The notes under the pieces were generated by a model that made no database searches, was not told where the DNA came from, and saw nothing but the letters and a program-made list of their open reading frames with translations. A DNA stretch of 64,000 nt from Corticibacter populi (GTDB lineage: Bacteria > Pseudomonadota > Gammaproteobacteria > Burkholderiales > Burkholderiaceae_C), in NCBI RefSeq assembly GCF_004217315.1, contig NZ_SGWR01000003.1:620001-684000 (forward strand), in the 5' to 3' direction. Position 1 is the stretch's first letter. Each line of letters opens with the position of its first letter. Below are positions 35,163-44,091 of the stretch, one piece after another. Position numbers and translations under genes: made by a program.

Positions 35163-36638
35163 TCAGGCCTTCTGCACTGTCACGGTGGCGTCAATGTCAG
35201 CGCTGCCGGCGCTGTCGGTGCGGTTGGCCGCATGGCGCTGGCGGCGCGCCTCGCGCAGGTGCACGACGATGCCGGCGATCACCACGACCAGCGCGGCGGC
35301 ACCGGTGGAGAGCACGATGGGGCGGTACTGGTCGACGAACAGCATCACCACCAGCGAGGCGATGATGAAGACGATGGTGGCATAGGTCAGCCAGGGGAAC
35401 AGCCACATCTTCAGGCGGATCTCGCGGCCCTGCGCCTCCAGCTTGCGGCGCATCTTCAGTTGCGAGAAAGCCACCACCAGATAGACCAGCAGCGCGATCA
35501 TGCCGGTGGTGTTCATCAGCAGGTCGAGGATGTCCTTGGGCCGCAGCGATTCGAAGAAGTTGAGGATGGCGATGAGGACCGCCACCGCGCAGGAGGCGAT
35601 CACCGCATACACCGGCGTGCCATTGGCGCGGGTCTGCTGCAGGAAGGCCGGTGCGTCGCCGCGCCGCGCCAGCGAATACAGCATGCGCGAGCAGGTGTAG
35701 TGCGCGGAGATGAAGCAACTGCTCACCGAGGTCAGCACCACGAAGTTCATCACCCACTGCGCGCCGGGTATGCCCAGCAGCTCCAGCGTGCGGCGGTAGG
35801 AGCCGTAGCCGGACTGGCCCAGCAGGGGGTCGTTCCAGGGCACCAGGCAGACGATCAGGAAGATCGAGCCGATGTAGAAGAGGCAGATGCGCCAGACCAC
35901 CGAGTTGGTGGCGCGCACGATCTGCTCGGCCGGGTTCTTGGCTTCCGATGCGGCGATCGTGACGATCTCGGCGCCCAGAAAGGCGAACATCACGCCCAGC
36001 AGCGCCACTGCCACCGACTCGATGCCATTGGGCATGAAGCCGCCGTGGGCCGTCAGATTGGCGATGCCACGGCTCTCGCCCCAGGGCCAGAGGTTGAGCA
36101 CGGCCAGCACGCCCAGCGCGATGAAGCAGGCAATCGCCACCACCTTGATGAGCGCGAACCAGAACTCGAATTCGCCGTAGCTCCTCACCTGCAGGAAGTT
36201 CACGATGATGAGCAGCCCCGTCACGATGGCGGTGAATGCGTTGATGCCGATGGCGGGAAACCAGTCATGGAGGATGAGGCCGGCCACATAGGCCTCCCAG
36301 GCCATCAGCAGGGTCCAGAACCACCAGTACAGCCAGCCGATGGTGAAGCCCGCCCAGCGGCCGATGGCTTTCTCGGCGTAGGTCGAGAAGGAGCCCGTGT
36401 CGGGCGAGGAGGTCGCCATCTCGCCGAGCATGCGCATGATCAGGATGACCAGGATGCCGCCGGCCAGATAGGCCAGGATGGTGGCCGGGCCGGCCTGGGC
36501 AATGACGCTGCCCGAGCCGACGAACAGTGCGGCGCCGATGACGCCGGCGATCGACATCATCGTCAGGTGACGGGTCTTGAGGGCGCTGCTGAGCTGGTTG
36601 TGGCCGTCGGCCGCGGAGGGGGTGGTGTCAGTCTGCAT
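35163..36638 (-). CDS. gabP: GABA/amino acid permease (GabP-type, APC family)
   Basis: A 491-residue, 12-helix amino acid permease. The N-terminal LKTRHLTMMSIAGVIGAALFVGSGSVIAQAGPATILAYLAGGILVILIMRMLGEM is the AAT/APC signature closest to GabP, and FLGAEIVTIAASEAKNPAEQIVRATNSVVWRI is the conserved helix 6-7 segment. ATG 36638 has an AAGGAG site at suitable distance; the frame extends upstream without one. Its place between gabT and gabD makes GABA the likely substrate. It is separated from gabT by 279 bp containing hairpins, so it may have its own promoter or altered expression. Confidence 0.92.
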   Translation of the reverse strand: MQTDTTPSAADGHNQLSSALKTRHLTMMSIAGVIGAALFVGSGSVIAQAGPATILAYLAGGILVILIMRMLGEMATSSPDTGSFSTYAEKAIGRWAGFTIGWLYWWFWTLLMAWEAYVAGLILHDWFPAIGINAFTAIVTGLLIIVNFLQVRSYGEFEFWFALIKVVAIACFIALGVLAVLNLWPWGESRGIANLTAHGGFMPNGIESVAVALLGVMFAFLGAEIVTIAASEAKNPAEQIVRATNSVVWRICLFYIGSIFLIVCLVPWNDPLLGQSGYGSYRRTLELLGIPGAQWVMNFVVLTSVSSCFISAHYTCSRMLYSLARRGDAPAFLQQTRANGTPVYAVIASCAVAVLIAILNFFESLRPKDILDLLMNTTGMIALLVYLVVAFSQLKMRRKLEAQGREIRLKMWLFPWLTYATIVFIIASLVVMLFVDQYRPIVLSTGAAALVVVIAGIVVHLREARRQRHAANRTDSAGSADIDATVTVQKA

Positions 36639-36731
36639 GGTGGGCTCCTTCAAGGCCGCTGCAGGCAGCGGTTGCGGACTGGTTGTCGAGAGCATGCGCC
36701 ATCATCGCCGGGGCGAGGCGCAGGCACGGCA

Positions 36732-36864
36732 TGGATTCGCCGGGAATCCAGGGAGTGGCGCATCCGCCGAGGGCGGATGCAGGGCGCGGCAGACTCTGCT
36801 GGCGTCTGGCGCGCGGGCAAGAAGGCGCATCGGGCCTGCGCGGCCGGTGCCGAGGCACCGGTGC
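36732..36864. repeat. Cluster of hairpins between gabT and gabP
   Basis: Two perfect stems occur in the gap: TGGATTC/GAATCCA (36732-36750) and GCATCCGCC/GGCGGATGC with a 3-nt loop (36760-36780). A third, weaker stem around 36845-36859 uses GGTGC/GCACC. No T-run is present. They may stabilise or separate the gabT and gabP messages. Confidence 0.6.
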
Positions 36865-36917
36865 CGCCGGCCAGTCATCGCGCAGGCAGCGCAGGCGGTG
36901 CGGGCCGTTCAGGCCGT

Positions 36918-38237
36918 TCAGGCCAGTGCGGCCGCCACGCTGTCGGCGATGATGGTCAGGCCCTCGTCGGCGACGGCGTCGGAGACCGTCAGCGGCACCA
37001 GGATGCGGATCACATTGCCATAGGTGCCGCAGGAGAGCAGGATCAGGCCGCGCGTGGTGGCTTCGGCGACGATGCGCCGGGTCGTCTCGGCATCGGGGCT
37101 GTGGATGTCGCCACCCTTGCCCAGCTCGAAGGCCACCATGGCGCCGAGGCCGCGCACGTCGACGATCTCGGGGTGGCGCTCGGCGATGCGGCGCAGGCCG
37201 GCCTGCAGGCGCTCGCCCAGGGCCTGGCTGCGTTCGAGCAGCTTCTCCTGCTCGAACACCTTCAGCACCGCCAGCGCCGCGGCCGTGGCCACAGGGCTGC
37301 CGGCATAGGTGCCGCCCAGGCCGCCGGGGGCGGGGGCGTCCATCACTTCGGCGCGGCCGGTGACGGCCGAGATCGGGTAGCCGCCGCCGAGCGATTTGGC
37401 GGTGGTCACCAGGTCGGGCGCCACGGGCCATTGCTCGCTGGCGTACCAGGTGCCGGTGCGGCCGGCGCCGGTCTGCACCTCATCGGCGATCAGCAGGATG
37501 CCGTGCGCATCGGCGATGGCCTTGAGGCCGCTGATGAATTCGGCCGGCGCGGCATAGAAGCCGCCTTCGCCCTGCACGGGCTCGATGATGAAGGCTGCCA
37601 CGCGCTCGGCCTCGATGTCGTACTTGAAGAGCGCCCTGACCGATTCCAGCGCATCCTCGGCGCTCACGCCGTGCAGCGGGTTGGGGTACTTGGCGTGGTA
37701 GATGTCGCCCGGGAAGGGACCGAAGCCGATCTTGTATGGCGCGACCTTGCCGGTCAGCGCCATGGTCAGGTTGGTGCGGCCATGAAAGCCGCCGCCGAAG
37801 GCGATGATGCCGGGCCGCTTGGTGTAGGCACGGGCGACCTTGACGGCGTTCTCCACGGCCTCGGCACCGGTGGTCAGGAACAGGGTTTTCTTGGGCGCCT
37901 GGCCGGGCGCCAGCGCGTTGAGCCGCTCGGCCAGCTCGACGTAGGATTCATAGGCGACGACCTGGAAGCAGGTGTGGCTGAACTTCTCGACCTGCTGCTG
38001 CACGGCGGCGGTGATCTCCGGGTGCGCATGGCCGGTGTTGAGCACGGCGATGCCGCCGGCGAAATCGATGAAGCGGCGGCCTTCGACGTCCCAGACCTCG
38101 GCATTGCGTGCGTGGGAGGCGAAAATCGCATGGGACTGGCCCACGCCGCGCGGCAGGGCGGCCTGGCGGCGCGCCAGCAGCGTGGCGTTATCCTGGGCGG
38201 CAGGCTTGGTGATAAAGTTCTCGACTGGGCTGTTCAT
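36918..38237 (-). CDS. gabT: 4-aminobutyrate aminotransferase
   Basis: GabT transfers the amino group of GABA to 2-oxoglutarate, giving succinate semialdehyde. The 439-residue class III PLP aminotransferase shows FIDFAGGIAVLNTGHAHPE, LFLTTGAEAVENAVKVARAYT, GGFHGRTNLTMALTGK, the cofactor Asp in LLIADEVQTGAGRTGTWYASEQ, and the PLP lysine in TTAKSLGGGYPISAVTG. It is the first gene of the gabT-gabP-gabD group and diverges from a MocR-type regulator gene, the usual control arrangement for GABA genes. Confidence 0.96.
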   Translation of the reverse strand: MNSPVENFITKPAAQDNATLLARRQAALPRGVGQSHAIFASHARNAEVWDVEGRRFIDFAGGIAVLNTGHAHPEITAAVQQQVEKFSHTCFQVVAYESYVELAERLNALAPGQAPKKTLFLTTGAEAVENAVKVARAYTKRPGIIAFGGGFHGRTNLTMALTGKVAPYKIGFGPFPGDIYHAKYPNPLHGVSAEDALESVRALFKYDIEAERVAAFIIEPVQGEGGFYAAPAEFISGLKAIADAHGILLIADEVQTGAGRTGTWYASEQWPVAPDLVTTAKSLGGGYPISAVTGRAEVMDAPAPGGLGGTYAGSPVATAAALAVLKVFEQEKLLERSQALGERLQAGLRRIAERHPEIVDVRGLGAMVAFELGKGGDIHSPDAETTRRIVAEATTRGLILLSCGTYGNVIRILVPLTVSDAVADEGLTIIADSVAAALA

Positions 38238-38547
38238 GGCATCTCCACAATGCCAAGGCTGTGCGCAGGGTATCTGCGCGAAGGTCGGAGCCTTGGCGGC
38301 TCGCCGAATGTATGAAATTCACACGGTGGCCGTCCATGTACAGTTGGCCGTGCAGGTCTGCTGCACTGTGCTGCATGTCCGGCCTGTACATGGAAACCCT
38401 GATGGTGGTTACCCTGATGCCTGGCATGCGGCTTGCTCATCCATCCCCTTGGCGACCGTTCTCCACAGGCCGGCCATCCGGGTGATGCCCGGCCAGGATG
38501 TGTCCCGCGCGCCCTGAAGGGCGCATTTGCATTTTTTTGTCCCCATC
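38238..38547. other. Divergent gabT/regulator promoter region
   Basis: A 310-bp intergenic region containing a 10-bp inverted repeat (listed separately) and repeated TGCAG/CTGCA-type blocks between its arms. It should contain both divergent promoters. I see no additional gene. Confidence 0.6.
38334..38393. promoter_or_regulatory. Candidate GabR-type operator pair
   Basis: CCATGTACAG (38334-38343) and CTGTACATGG (38384-38393) are perfect inverted repeats 40 bp apart. Widely spaced half-sites fit the dimeric, two-headed MocR/GabR class encoded next door. Confidence 0.55.
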
Positions 38548-40047
38548 ATGCTCCAGCTCCAACACGACTCCTCCACGCCGCTGGTCGCCCAGATCATCGC
38601 GGGCGTGCGCGCGCTGGTGGCTGAGCACACGCTCAAGCCCGGCACCAAGCTGCCCTCGATCCGGGCGTTCGCGGCGGCGCATGCGGTCAGCGTCTTCACC
38701 GTCGTGGAGGCCTACGACCGGCTGGTGGCGCAGGGCGTTCTGACCAGCCGCGCCAATGCCGGCTTCTTCGTCAGCCGCGCGCTCGATGCCGCCGGCCAGG
38801 CGCCGGAAGGCGGCGAGCCCCAGCGCCAGAAGCCCGTCTTCGATGCGGCCTGGTACCTGCGGCAGATCTTCGAGAACCGCGACTGGCCGATCCAGCCCGG
38901 CTGCGGCTGGCTGCCCGACGACTGGATGTTTGCCGATGGCGTGCGCCGCGGCCTGCGCAAGCTCGCCAGCGAAGGCCTGGCGCTGAGCGGCTATGGCGAT
39001 CCGAAAGGCCTGCCGGCGCTGCGCACGGTGATCGCGCAGAACCTGGCGCAGGACCAGCTCATCCGCGCCAGTGCCGAGCAGGTGCTGCTCACGCACGGCT
39101 CCAGCCATGCGCTGGACCTGGCCGCGCGCACGCTGGTGCAGCCCGGTGACGTGGTGCTGGTCGACGATCCGGGCTACCCGAACGTGATGAGCATGCTGCG
39201 CCACCAGGGCGCGCAACTCATCGGCGTGCCGCGCACGCCCGAGGGCTACGACATGGCCGAGCTCGAGCGGTTGCTGGCCATCGTGCGGCCCAAGGCCTTC
39301 TTCACCCAGCCGCGCCTGCAAAGCCCGACCTGCACGCGTGCCAGCCTGCCGCAGTTGCACCAGCTGCTGCAATGGGCCGGCCAGTACGATTTCATGCTGG
39401 TCGAGAACGACATCTACGCCGACATGGACGCCAGCCACCAGCCCTCGCTGGCCAGCCTCGACCAGCTCCACCGTGTCATCTACATCGGCACCTATTCGAA
39501 GACCGTCTCCGCCAATCTGCGCGTGGGCTACCTGCTGGCGCATCCGCAGGCGCTCGAACGGCTGGTCAAGCTCAAGATGCTCTCGGGCCTGACCAGCTCG
39601 GAGGTGTCCGAGCAACTGGTCTACAACGTCGTGACGGACGGGCGCTGGCGCAAGCACCTCAAGGCCTTGCGCGAGCGGCTGGCGCAGGCGCATGACGATG
39701 TCGGCCAGCGTCTGCAGCAACTGGGCTTCGAACTCTATTGCGAGCCGCGCGAAGGCATGTACCTGTGGGCGCGCCACCCGGCCATTGCCGATGGCATGGT
39801 GGCGGTCGACACGGCGGCACGCCAGGGCATTCTGCTCGGACTCGGGCAGCTCTTCTGGGTCGATGCCCAGCCCACCGGCTGGCTGCGCTTCAATGTCGCC
39901 TTCAGCCAGAATCCCCTGCTGTGGCAGTGGCTGCCGCGCTGGTTGCAGACGCAGCAGGCCGGTCAGGTCCATGAAGAGGGCGAAGCCGGCGACATGGACG
40001 AGAACGGCGGCGAGAGCGGCGGCGAGAACGGTGGTGAAGGGGCATGA
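38548..40047 (+). CDS. MocR/GabR-family PLP-dependent transcriptional regulator
   Basis: A 499-residue fusion of an N-terminal GntR winged helix (TPLVAQIIAGVRALVAEHTLKPGTKLPSIRAFAAAHAVSVFTVVEAYDRLVAQG, about residues 8-62) with a fold-type I aminotransferase-like domain. That domain has the PLP pocket: Asp/Tyr region LVDDPGYPNVMSML, ENDIYADM, and the PLP lysine in TYSKTVSANLRVGYL. GabR proteins bind PLP and GABA and activate gabT genes; the divergent gabT fits this. ATG 38548 is preferred over 38527. The last 35 residues form a Glu/Gly-rich low-complexity tail. The stop overlaps the start of the next gene. Confidence 0.88.
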   Translation: MLQLQHDSSTPLVAQIIAGVRALVAEHTLKPGTKLPSIRAFAAAHAVSVFTVVEAYDRLVAQGVLTSRANAGFFVSRALDAAGQAPEGGEPQRQKPVFDAAWYLRQIFENRDWPIQPGCGWLPDDWMFADGVRRGLRKLASEGLALSGYGDPKGLPALRTVIAQNLAQDQLIRASAEQVLLTHGSSHALDLAARTLVQPGDVVLVDDPGYPNVMSMLRHQGAQLIGVPRTPEGYDMAELERLLAIVRPKAFFTQPRLQSPTCTRASLPQLHQLLQWAGQYDFMLVENDIYADMDASHQPSLASLDQLHRVIYIGTYSKTVSANLRVGYLLAHPQALERLVKLKMLSGLTSSEVSEQLVYNVVTDGRWRKHLKALRERLAQAHDDVGQRLQQLGFELYCEPREGMYLWARHPAIADGMVAVDTAARQGILLGLGQLFWVDAQPTGWLRFNVAFSQNPLLWQWLPRWLQTQQAGQVHEEGEAGDMDENGGESGGENGGEGA

Positions 40048-40970
40048 GCGGGGCGGTGGCAACCCGCTGGCAGCGCCCGCCGGACTGGAGCCGCGTGGGC
40101 GTGCCTGCTGCCGCGCACGGCACGGCGCTGGATTTCCTGGCGGCGCGTTTCGCGCACATCGCCCGCACCGACTGGCAGGAGCGCATCGCCCGCCGGCAGG
40201 TGCGCGGCCCGGACGGGGAACCGCTGGCGGCCGGGGCGCCGGTGGCCGGCCTGGGGCATTTGTACTACCAGCGCTGGCTCAGCGACGAGACCCCGATTCC
40301 GTTCGAGGCGCGGGTGCTCCACCGGGACGAGCACATCGTGGTGGCCGACAAGCCGCACTTCCTGCCGGTGGCGCCGGCCGGCCTGTACCTGGAGCAGACC
40401 CTGCTGCGGCGTCTGCAGCACGCGCTGGGCCTGCCGCAACTGGCGCCACTGCACCGGCTCGACAAGGACACGGCCGGGCTGGTGCTGCTCTCGGCCAATC
40501 CTGCCACCAGCAATGCCTATCACCGCTTGTTCCGCGAGCAGCAGGTGCACAAGGAATACGAGGCGGTGGCCGCCCATGACGCGCGTTTCGAGCAGCCCTA
40601 TTGGCACCGCAGCCGCATGGAGGAGGGCGGGCCGCGCTTTTTCACCATGTGCGAGGTGCCGGGCGAACCCAACAGCGCGACCCTGCTGCAGATCGCCGAG
40701 CGCGCCGGCCCGTGGGCGCGCTACCGGCTGCAGCCCGTCAGCGGCAAGAAGCACCAGCTGCGCCTGCACATGGCCGCGCTGGGCGTGCCGATCCGTCACG
40801 ATCCGTTCTATCCGGAGATCAACGATCCGCCGTCTGGCGACTACAGCCGGCCGCTGCAGCTGCTGGCGCGCCGCCTGCGCTTTCGGGATCCGGTGAGCGG
40901 CGCCGAACGGGTGTTCGAGAGCACGAGGGCATTGCAGTGGCCCGTCGATCCGGCTGATCGGTTCGAATAG
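40044..40970 (+). CDS. RluA-family pseudouridine synthase
   Basis: A 308-residue RNA pseudouridine synthase of the RluA/TruC group, converting uridine to pseudouridine in rRNA or tRNA. The catalytic Asp is in the signature HRLDKDTAGLVLLS near residue 135, preceded by EHIVVADKPHFLPV and followed by HKEYEAV and the C-terminal KKHQLRLHMAALGVPIRHDPFY. No S4 domain is evident. It overlaps the upstream regulator gene by four bases, although a functional link is unlikely. The last codons run into a 9-bp tandem repeat. The target RNA site cannot be told from sequence. Confidence 0.9.
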   Translation: MSGAVATRWQRPPDWSRVGVPAAAHGTALDFLAARFAHIARTDWQERIARRQVRGPDGEPLAAGAPVAGLGHLYYQRWLSDETPIPFEARVLHRDEHIVVADKPHFLPVAPAGLYLEQTLLRRLQHALGLPQLAPLHRLDKDTAGLVLLSANPATSNAYHRLFREQQVHKEYEAVAAHDARFEQPYWHRSRMEEGGPRFFTMCEVPGEPNSATLLQIAERAGPWARYRLQPVSGKKHQLRLHMAALGVPIRHDPFYPEINDPPSGDYSRPLQLLARRLRFRDPVSGAERVFESTRALQWPVDPADRFE

Positions 40971-40996
40971 TTCGGATGGTTCGGATGGTTCGGATT
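40961..40996. repeat. 9-bp tandem repeat at the end of the pseudouridine synthase gene
   Basis: Four units of GTTCGGATG, the first and last imperfect (GTTCGAATA, GTTCGGATG, GTTCGGATG, GTTCGGATT). The gene's TAG stop lies at the junction of the first and second units. Confidence 0.85.
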
Positions 40997-41064
40997 CGTC
41001 CCGATCCGCTACCGCGGCAGGAGCAGGGACCACCGGCGTCCCGGCCTCCTGGCTTTCCTGTCGG

Positions 41065-42024
41065 TCAGTGTGGGCCAGCGGCTGGCTGGGCACCTGCGGC
41101 CAGCAGTTGTTCGGCCACTTGCTGGCCCAGCGCCTGGGCCTCGTCCAGCGTGCGCACGGTCGTCTGGTGCTGCGCGAGGATCAGCGCGGCCTGGCCCGCA
41201 GGGTCGCCCCAGGCCGCCTGCAGCAGCAGTTGTGCGTCATCCCCATTGCCGGTGTCGCCGGTTTGCCAGCGGGCGTGCGCGGCCAGCGGCACCGAGCAGC
41301 TGCCGCCCAGCCTGCGGCTGACGGCGCGTTCGGCCGCGGTGGCCAGCCAGCTGGGCATGTGGGCCAGTGCCTGCAGGGTCTCGATCAGCGCGGTCTGGTC
41401 GGCGCGCACCTCGATGCCCAGCGCGCCCTGGCCAGCCGCCGGCAGCATTTGCTCGGTATCGAATTGCATGCGGATGCGTTCGGGCATCTGCAGGCGCTCC
41501 AGGCCTGCGGCGGCCAGCACGATGGCGCTGTACTGGCCTTCGTCGAGCTTGCGCAGGCGCGTGTCGAGGTTGCCGCGCAGCGGCTCGATCTGCAGGTCCG
41601 GGCGCAGGTGCTGCAGCAGCACCTGGCGGCGCAGGCTGGAGGTACCGACCACGCTGCCCGCGGGCAAGGCCGCCAGGCTGGCGTAGTCGTTGGAGACGAA
41701 GGCATCGCGGGGATTGCTACGCTCGAGCACGCAGGCCAGCACAAACCCCTCGGGCAGCTCCATCGGCACATCCTTGAGCGAATGCACGGCAAGCTGGGCG
41801 CGGCCTTCGGCCAGCGCCGTCTCCAGTTCCTTGACGAAGAGCCCCTTGCCGCCGACCTTGCTGAGGCTGCGGTCGAGGATCTGGTCGCCCCGGGTGGTCA
41901 TGCCCAGCAGCCGTACCTGGTGGCCCAGCTGCTGCAGCCGTTGCTGCACATGCTCGGCCTGCCAGAGGGCCAGGCGGCTTTCACGGGTGGCGATGACGAG
42001 GGGAGATGGAATCGGATGCGGCAT
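41065..42024 (-). CDS. hemC: Porphobilinogen deaminase (hydroxymethylbilane synthase)
   Basis: HemC polymerises four porphobilinogens into hydroxymethylbilane for haem, sirohaem and cobalamin. The 319-residue protein has [44 protein letters not shown] with the catalytic Asp, [38 protein letters not shown], and the dipyrromethane-binding Cys in [13 protein letters not shown]. The family N-terminus supports ATG 42024. The usual partner hemD is not adjacent: downstream lies the convergent pseudouridine synthase gene. Confidence 0.97.
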   Translation of the reverse strand: MPHPIPSPLVIATRESRLALWQAEHVQQRLQQLGHQVRLLGMTTRGDQILDRSLSKVGGKGLFVKELETALAEGRAQLAVHSLKDVPMELPEGFVLACVLERSNPRDAFVSNDYASLAALPAGSVVGTSSLRRQVLLQHLRPDLQIEPLRGNLDTRLRKLDEGQYSAIVLAAAGLERLQMPERIRMQFDTEQMLPAAGQGALGIEVRADQTALIETLQALAHMPSWLATAAERAVSRRLGGSCSVPLAAHARWQTGDTGNGDDAQLLLQAAWGDPAGQAALILAQHQTTVRTLDEAQALGQQVAEQLLAAGAQPAAGPH

Positions 42025-42267
42025 GCAGCGTTGAAGGCGGGGGTGACTGGACTGGAACTGGCGCCATTCTAGGCGCATCGCGATGGGTGGCCGATTTCGC
42101 CAGGCGGGCCGGTGGCGCCCTGGTCCGCTACCAGATTTCTTATTTCTTCTGGTGCTATTCGTATTTTGAAAAAGTCGTTCCTGGAATAAGCGCGCAGTGA
42201 TCTGATACGCCCATCTTCGACGCTTGGCCCCACAGGCCGCACCAATCATTTTCACAGGGAGTTTGCA

Positions 42268-43098
42268 ATGAAGACAATGAAGAACTGGTCCACCATCGTT
42301 GCCGCCGCGCTGGCCTTGAGCGCTGGCCTGGCCCATGCCGACCGGCTGGACGACATCAGGGAGAAAGGCGTGCTCACGGTTGCCTCGTTCGACAGCAACC
42401 CGCCATTTGGCTTCGTCGATGCCAAGAGCAAGAAGATCGAGGGGCTGGACGTGGACTTTGCCCGGGCGCTGGCCGACAAGCTCGGCGTGAAGCTGGAGGT
42501 GGTGCCCACCAACCCCGCCAACCGCGTGCCGTTGCTGGTCTCGAACAAGGTGGATCTGGTGCTGGCCAACTTCACCATCACCGAAGAGCGCGCCAAGCAG
42601 GTCGATTTCAGCATCCCGTATTTCGCGTCGGGCCAGCAGTTCATCATCAAGAAGGGCACCAGGCTCGAGAAGCCGGAGGACATCAACCAGTTGCGCGTCG
42701 GGGTGGACAAGGGCACGGTCAACGAGGGGGTGATCCGCGACAAGTACCCCGGTGCCACCGTGGTGGCCTATGACGATACGCCGTTCGCCTTTGCCGCCCT
42801 GCGCAATGGCAATGTGCAGGCCATCACCCAGGATGGCCCCAAGCTGATCGGCCTGCTGGCCAATGTGCCCGACCGCGACAAGTATGAGGTGCCGCCCTTC
42901 ACCGTCTCGGACGACCTGATCGGCGTCGGTATTCCCAAGGGCGAGACGGCGCTCAAGCAGTTCGTCGACAGCAGCCTGCAGGAGCTGGAGGACAGCGGCA
43001 AGGCCGAGCAGATTTACGACACCTGGTTCGGTCCCGACACCAAGACGCCGCTGGAGCGCCTCTACAAGATCGGTCATGGCAAGATCGAGGCGAAGTGA
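42268..43098 (+). CDS. Amino acid ABC transporter substrate-binding protein
   Basis: A 276-residue periplasmic binding protein of the polar amino acid family (SBP_bac_3). The signal peptide [24 protein letters not shown] ends near residue 24. Family motifs are [69 protein letters not shown] with the ligand-binding residues, and [15 protein letters not shown]. Two permease genes follow after a gap with a hairpin terminator. Glutamate/aspartate or similar amino acids are likely ligands, but this is not certain. Confidence 0.92.
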   Translation: MKTMKNWSTIVAAALALSAGLAHADRLDDIREKGVLTVASFDSNPPFGFVDAKSKKIEGLDVDFARALADKLGVKLEVVPTNPANRVPLLVSNKVDLVLANFTITEERAKQVDFSIPYFASGQQFIIKKGTRLEKPEDINQLRVGVDKGTVNEGVIRDKYPGATVVAYDDTPFAFAALRNGNVQAITQDGPKLIGLLANVPDRDKYEVPPFTVSDDLIGVGIPKGETALKQFVDSSLQELEDSGKAEQIYDTWFGPDTKTPLERLYKIGHGKIEAK

Positions 43099-43146
43099 CG
43101 CACTGACGATGCACTGACCAGGGCCCGATCAGGCTGAACCGCCTGG

Positions 43147-43164
43147 CCGGGCTGCCCGGTTTTT
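43147..43164 (+). terminator. Short terminator-like hairpin after the binding-protein gene
   Basis: CCGGG (43147-43151) pairs with CCCGG (43155-43159) and is followed by TTTTT. It lies between the binding-protein gene and the permease genes, where partial termination would give more binding protein than permease. Confidence 0.6.
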
Positions 43165-43326
43165 CCCCGTCCTGCGCTGCCGTGGCCTTGGTGGCGTCGG
43201 GCCGCTGTCCATGATGCGCGGGTGTCGCGCATCGCGGACGCAGGGCCAGCCTCGCCGGTGCCGCGACGCCATCGTGGCAGCAACCGGCGGTGGCGGCACG
43301 GTGCGGCGCGTCGGTGCGCGCATTGA

Positions 43327-44091
43327 ATGAGTGGGGCGAAGATGGATGTTTTCGGCGAGTTGCTCGCACCCAAATACCTGCGCTGGCTCTGGGATGGCTT
43401 TCTGGTCACCATCGGCCTGTCGCTGTGCGTCTGCGTGGTCTCCACCGTGGGCGGTTTTCTGCTGTGCGTGGCGCGCATGGAGGGGCGCGGCCCGGTCGGC
43501 TGGGCCGCGCGCGCCTATCTCTCGGTGTTTCGCAACACGCCGCTGCTGGTGCAGCTGTTCTTCTGGTATTTCGGTGCCGCCAGCTTTCTGCCCGAAGGCT
43601 TTCTGCCCTGGCTCAACACGCCGCGCCAGATCGAGTTGCCGGGCCTGGCATTGCGCTGGCCATCGTTCGAATTCATCGCCGGCTTCTTCGGCCTGACGCT
43701 GTTCACCACCGCCTTCATCGCCGAGGAATTCCGCGCCGGCGTGCAGGGCGTCGGCGCGGGCCAGTACAGCGCGGCGGCCGCCGTGGGCCTGACGCGCTGG
43801 CAGGCCTGGCGCTGGATCATCCTGCCACAGGCCTTGCGCAATGCCTTCTCGCCGCTGGTGGGGCAATACATGCATGCGGTCAAGAACAGCTCGCTGACCA
43901 TGGCCATCGGCCTGGCCGAGCTGTCCTATGCCTCGCGCCAGGTCGAGACGCAGACCTTCAAGACCTTCCAGGCCTTTGGCATTGCCACGTTGCTGTATCT
44001 GCTGCTGATCGTGCTGATCGAGCTGGGCGCGCAGGCCTGGCAGCGGCGCCGGCGCTTTCGCCGCTTGGGCGCGCAGGGAGGGGCAGCATGA
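43327..44091 (+). CDS. Amino acid ABC transporter permease
   Basis: A 254-residue inner-membrane permease of the HisMQ family with several hydrophobic helices and the EAA loop LTRWQAWRWIILPQALRNAFSPLVGQYMHAVKNSSLTMAIGLAELSYASRQV, which contacts the ATPase. ATG 43327 gives MSGAKMDVFGELLAPKYLRWLWDGFLVTIGLSL; ATG 43342 (MDVFGEL) is also possible. It pairs with the following permease, with which it overlaps by four bases, to form the membrane channel. No ATP-binding subunit gene is nearby. Confidence 0.92.
   Translation: MSGAKMDVFGELLAPKYLRWLWDGFLVTIGLSLCVCVVSTVGGFLLCVARMEGRGPVGWAARAYLSVFRNTPLLVQLFFWYFGAASFLPEGFLPWLNTPRQIELPGLALRWPSFEFIAGFFGLTLFTTAFIAEEFRAGVQGVGAGQYSAAAAVGLTRWQAWRWIILPQALRNAFSPLVGQYMHAVKNSSLTMAIGLAELSYASRQVETQTFKTFQAFGIATLLYLLLIVLIELGAQAWQRRRRFRRLGAQGGAA

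Noticed and set aside
35232-38315. Long plus-strand open frame opposite gabP and gabT
   Set aside because: Antisense shadow of two well-supported genes.
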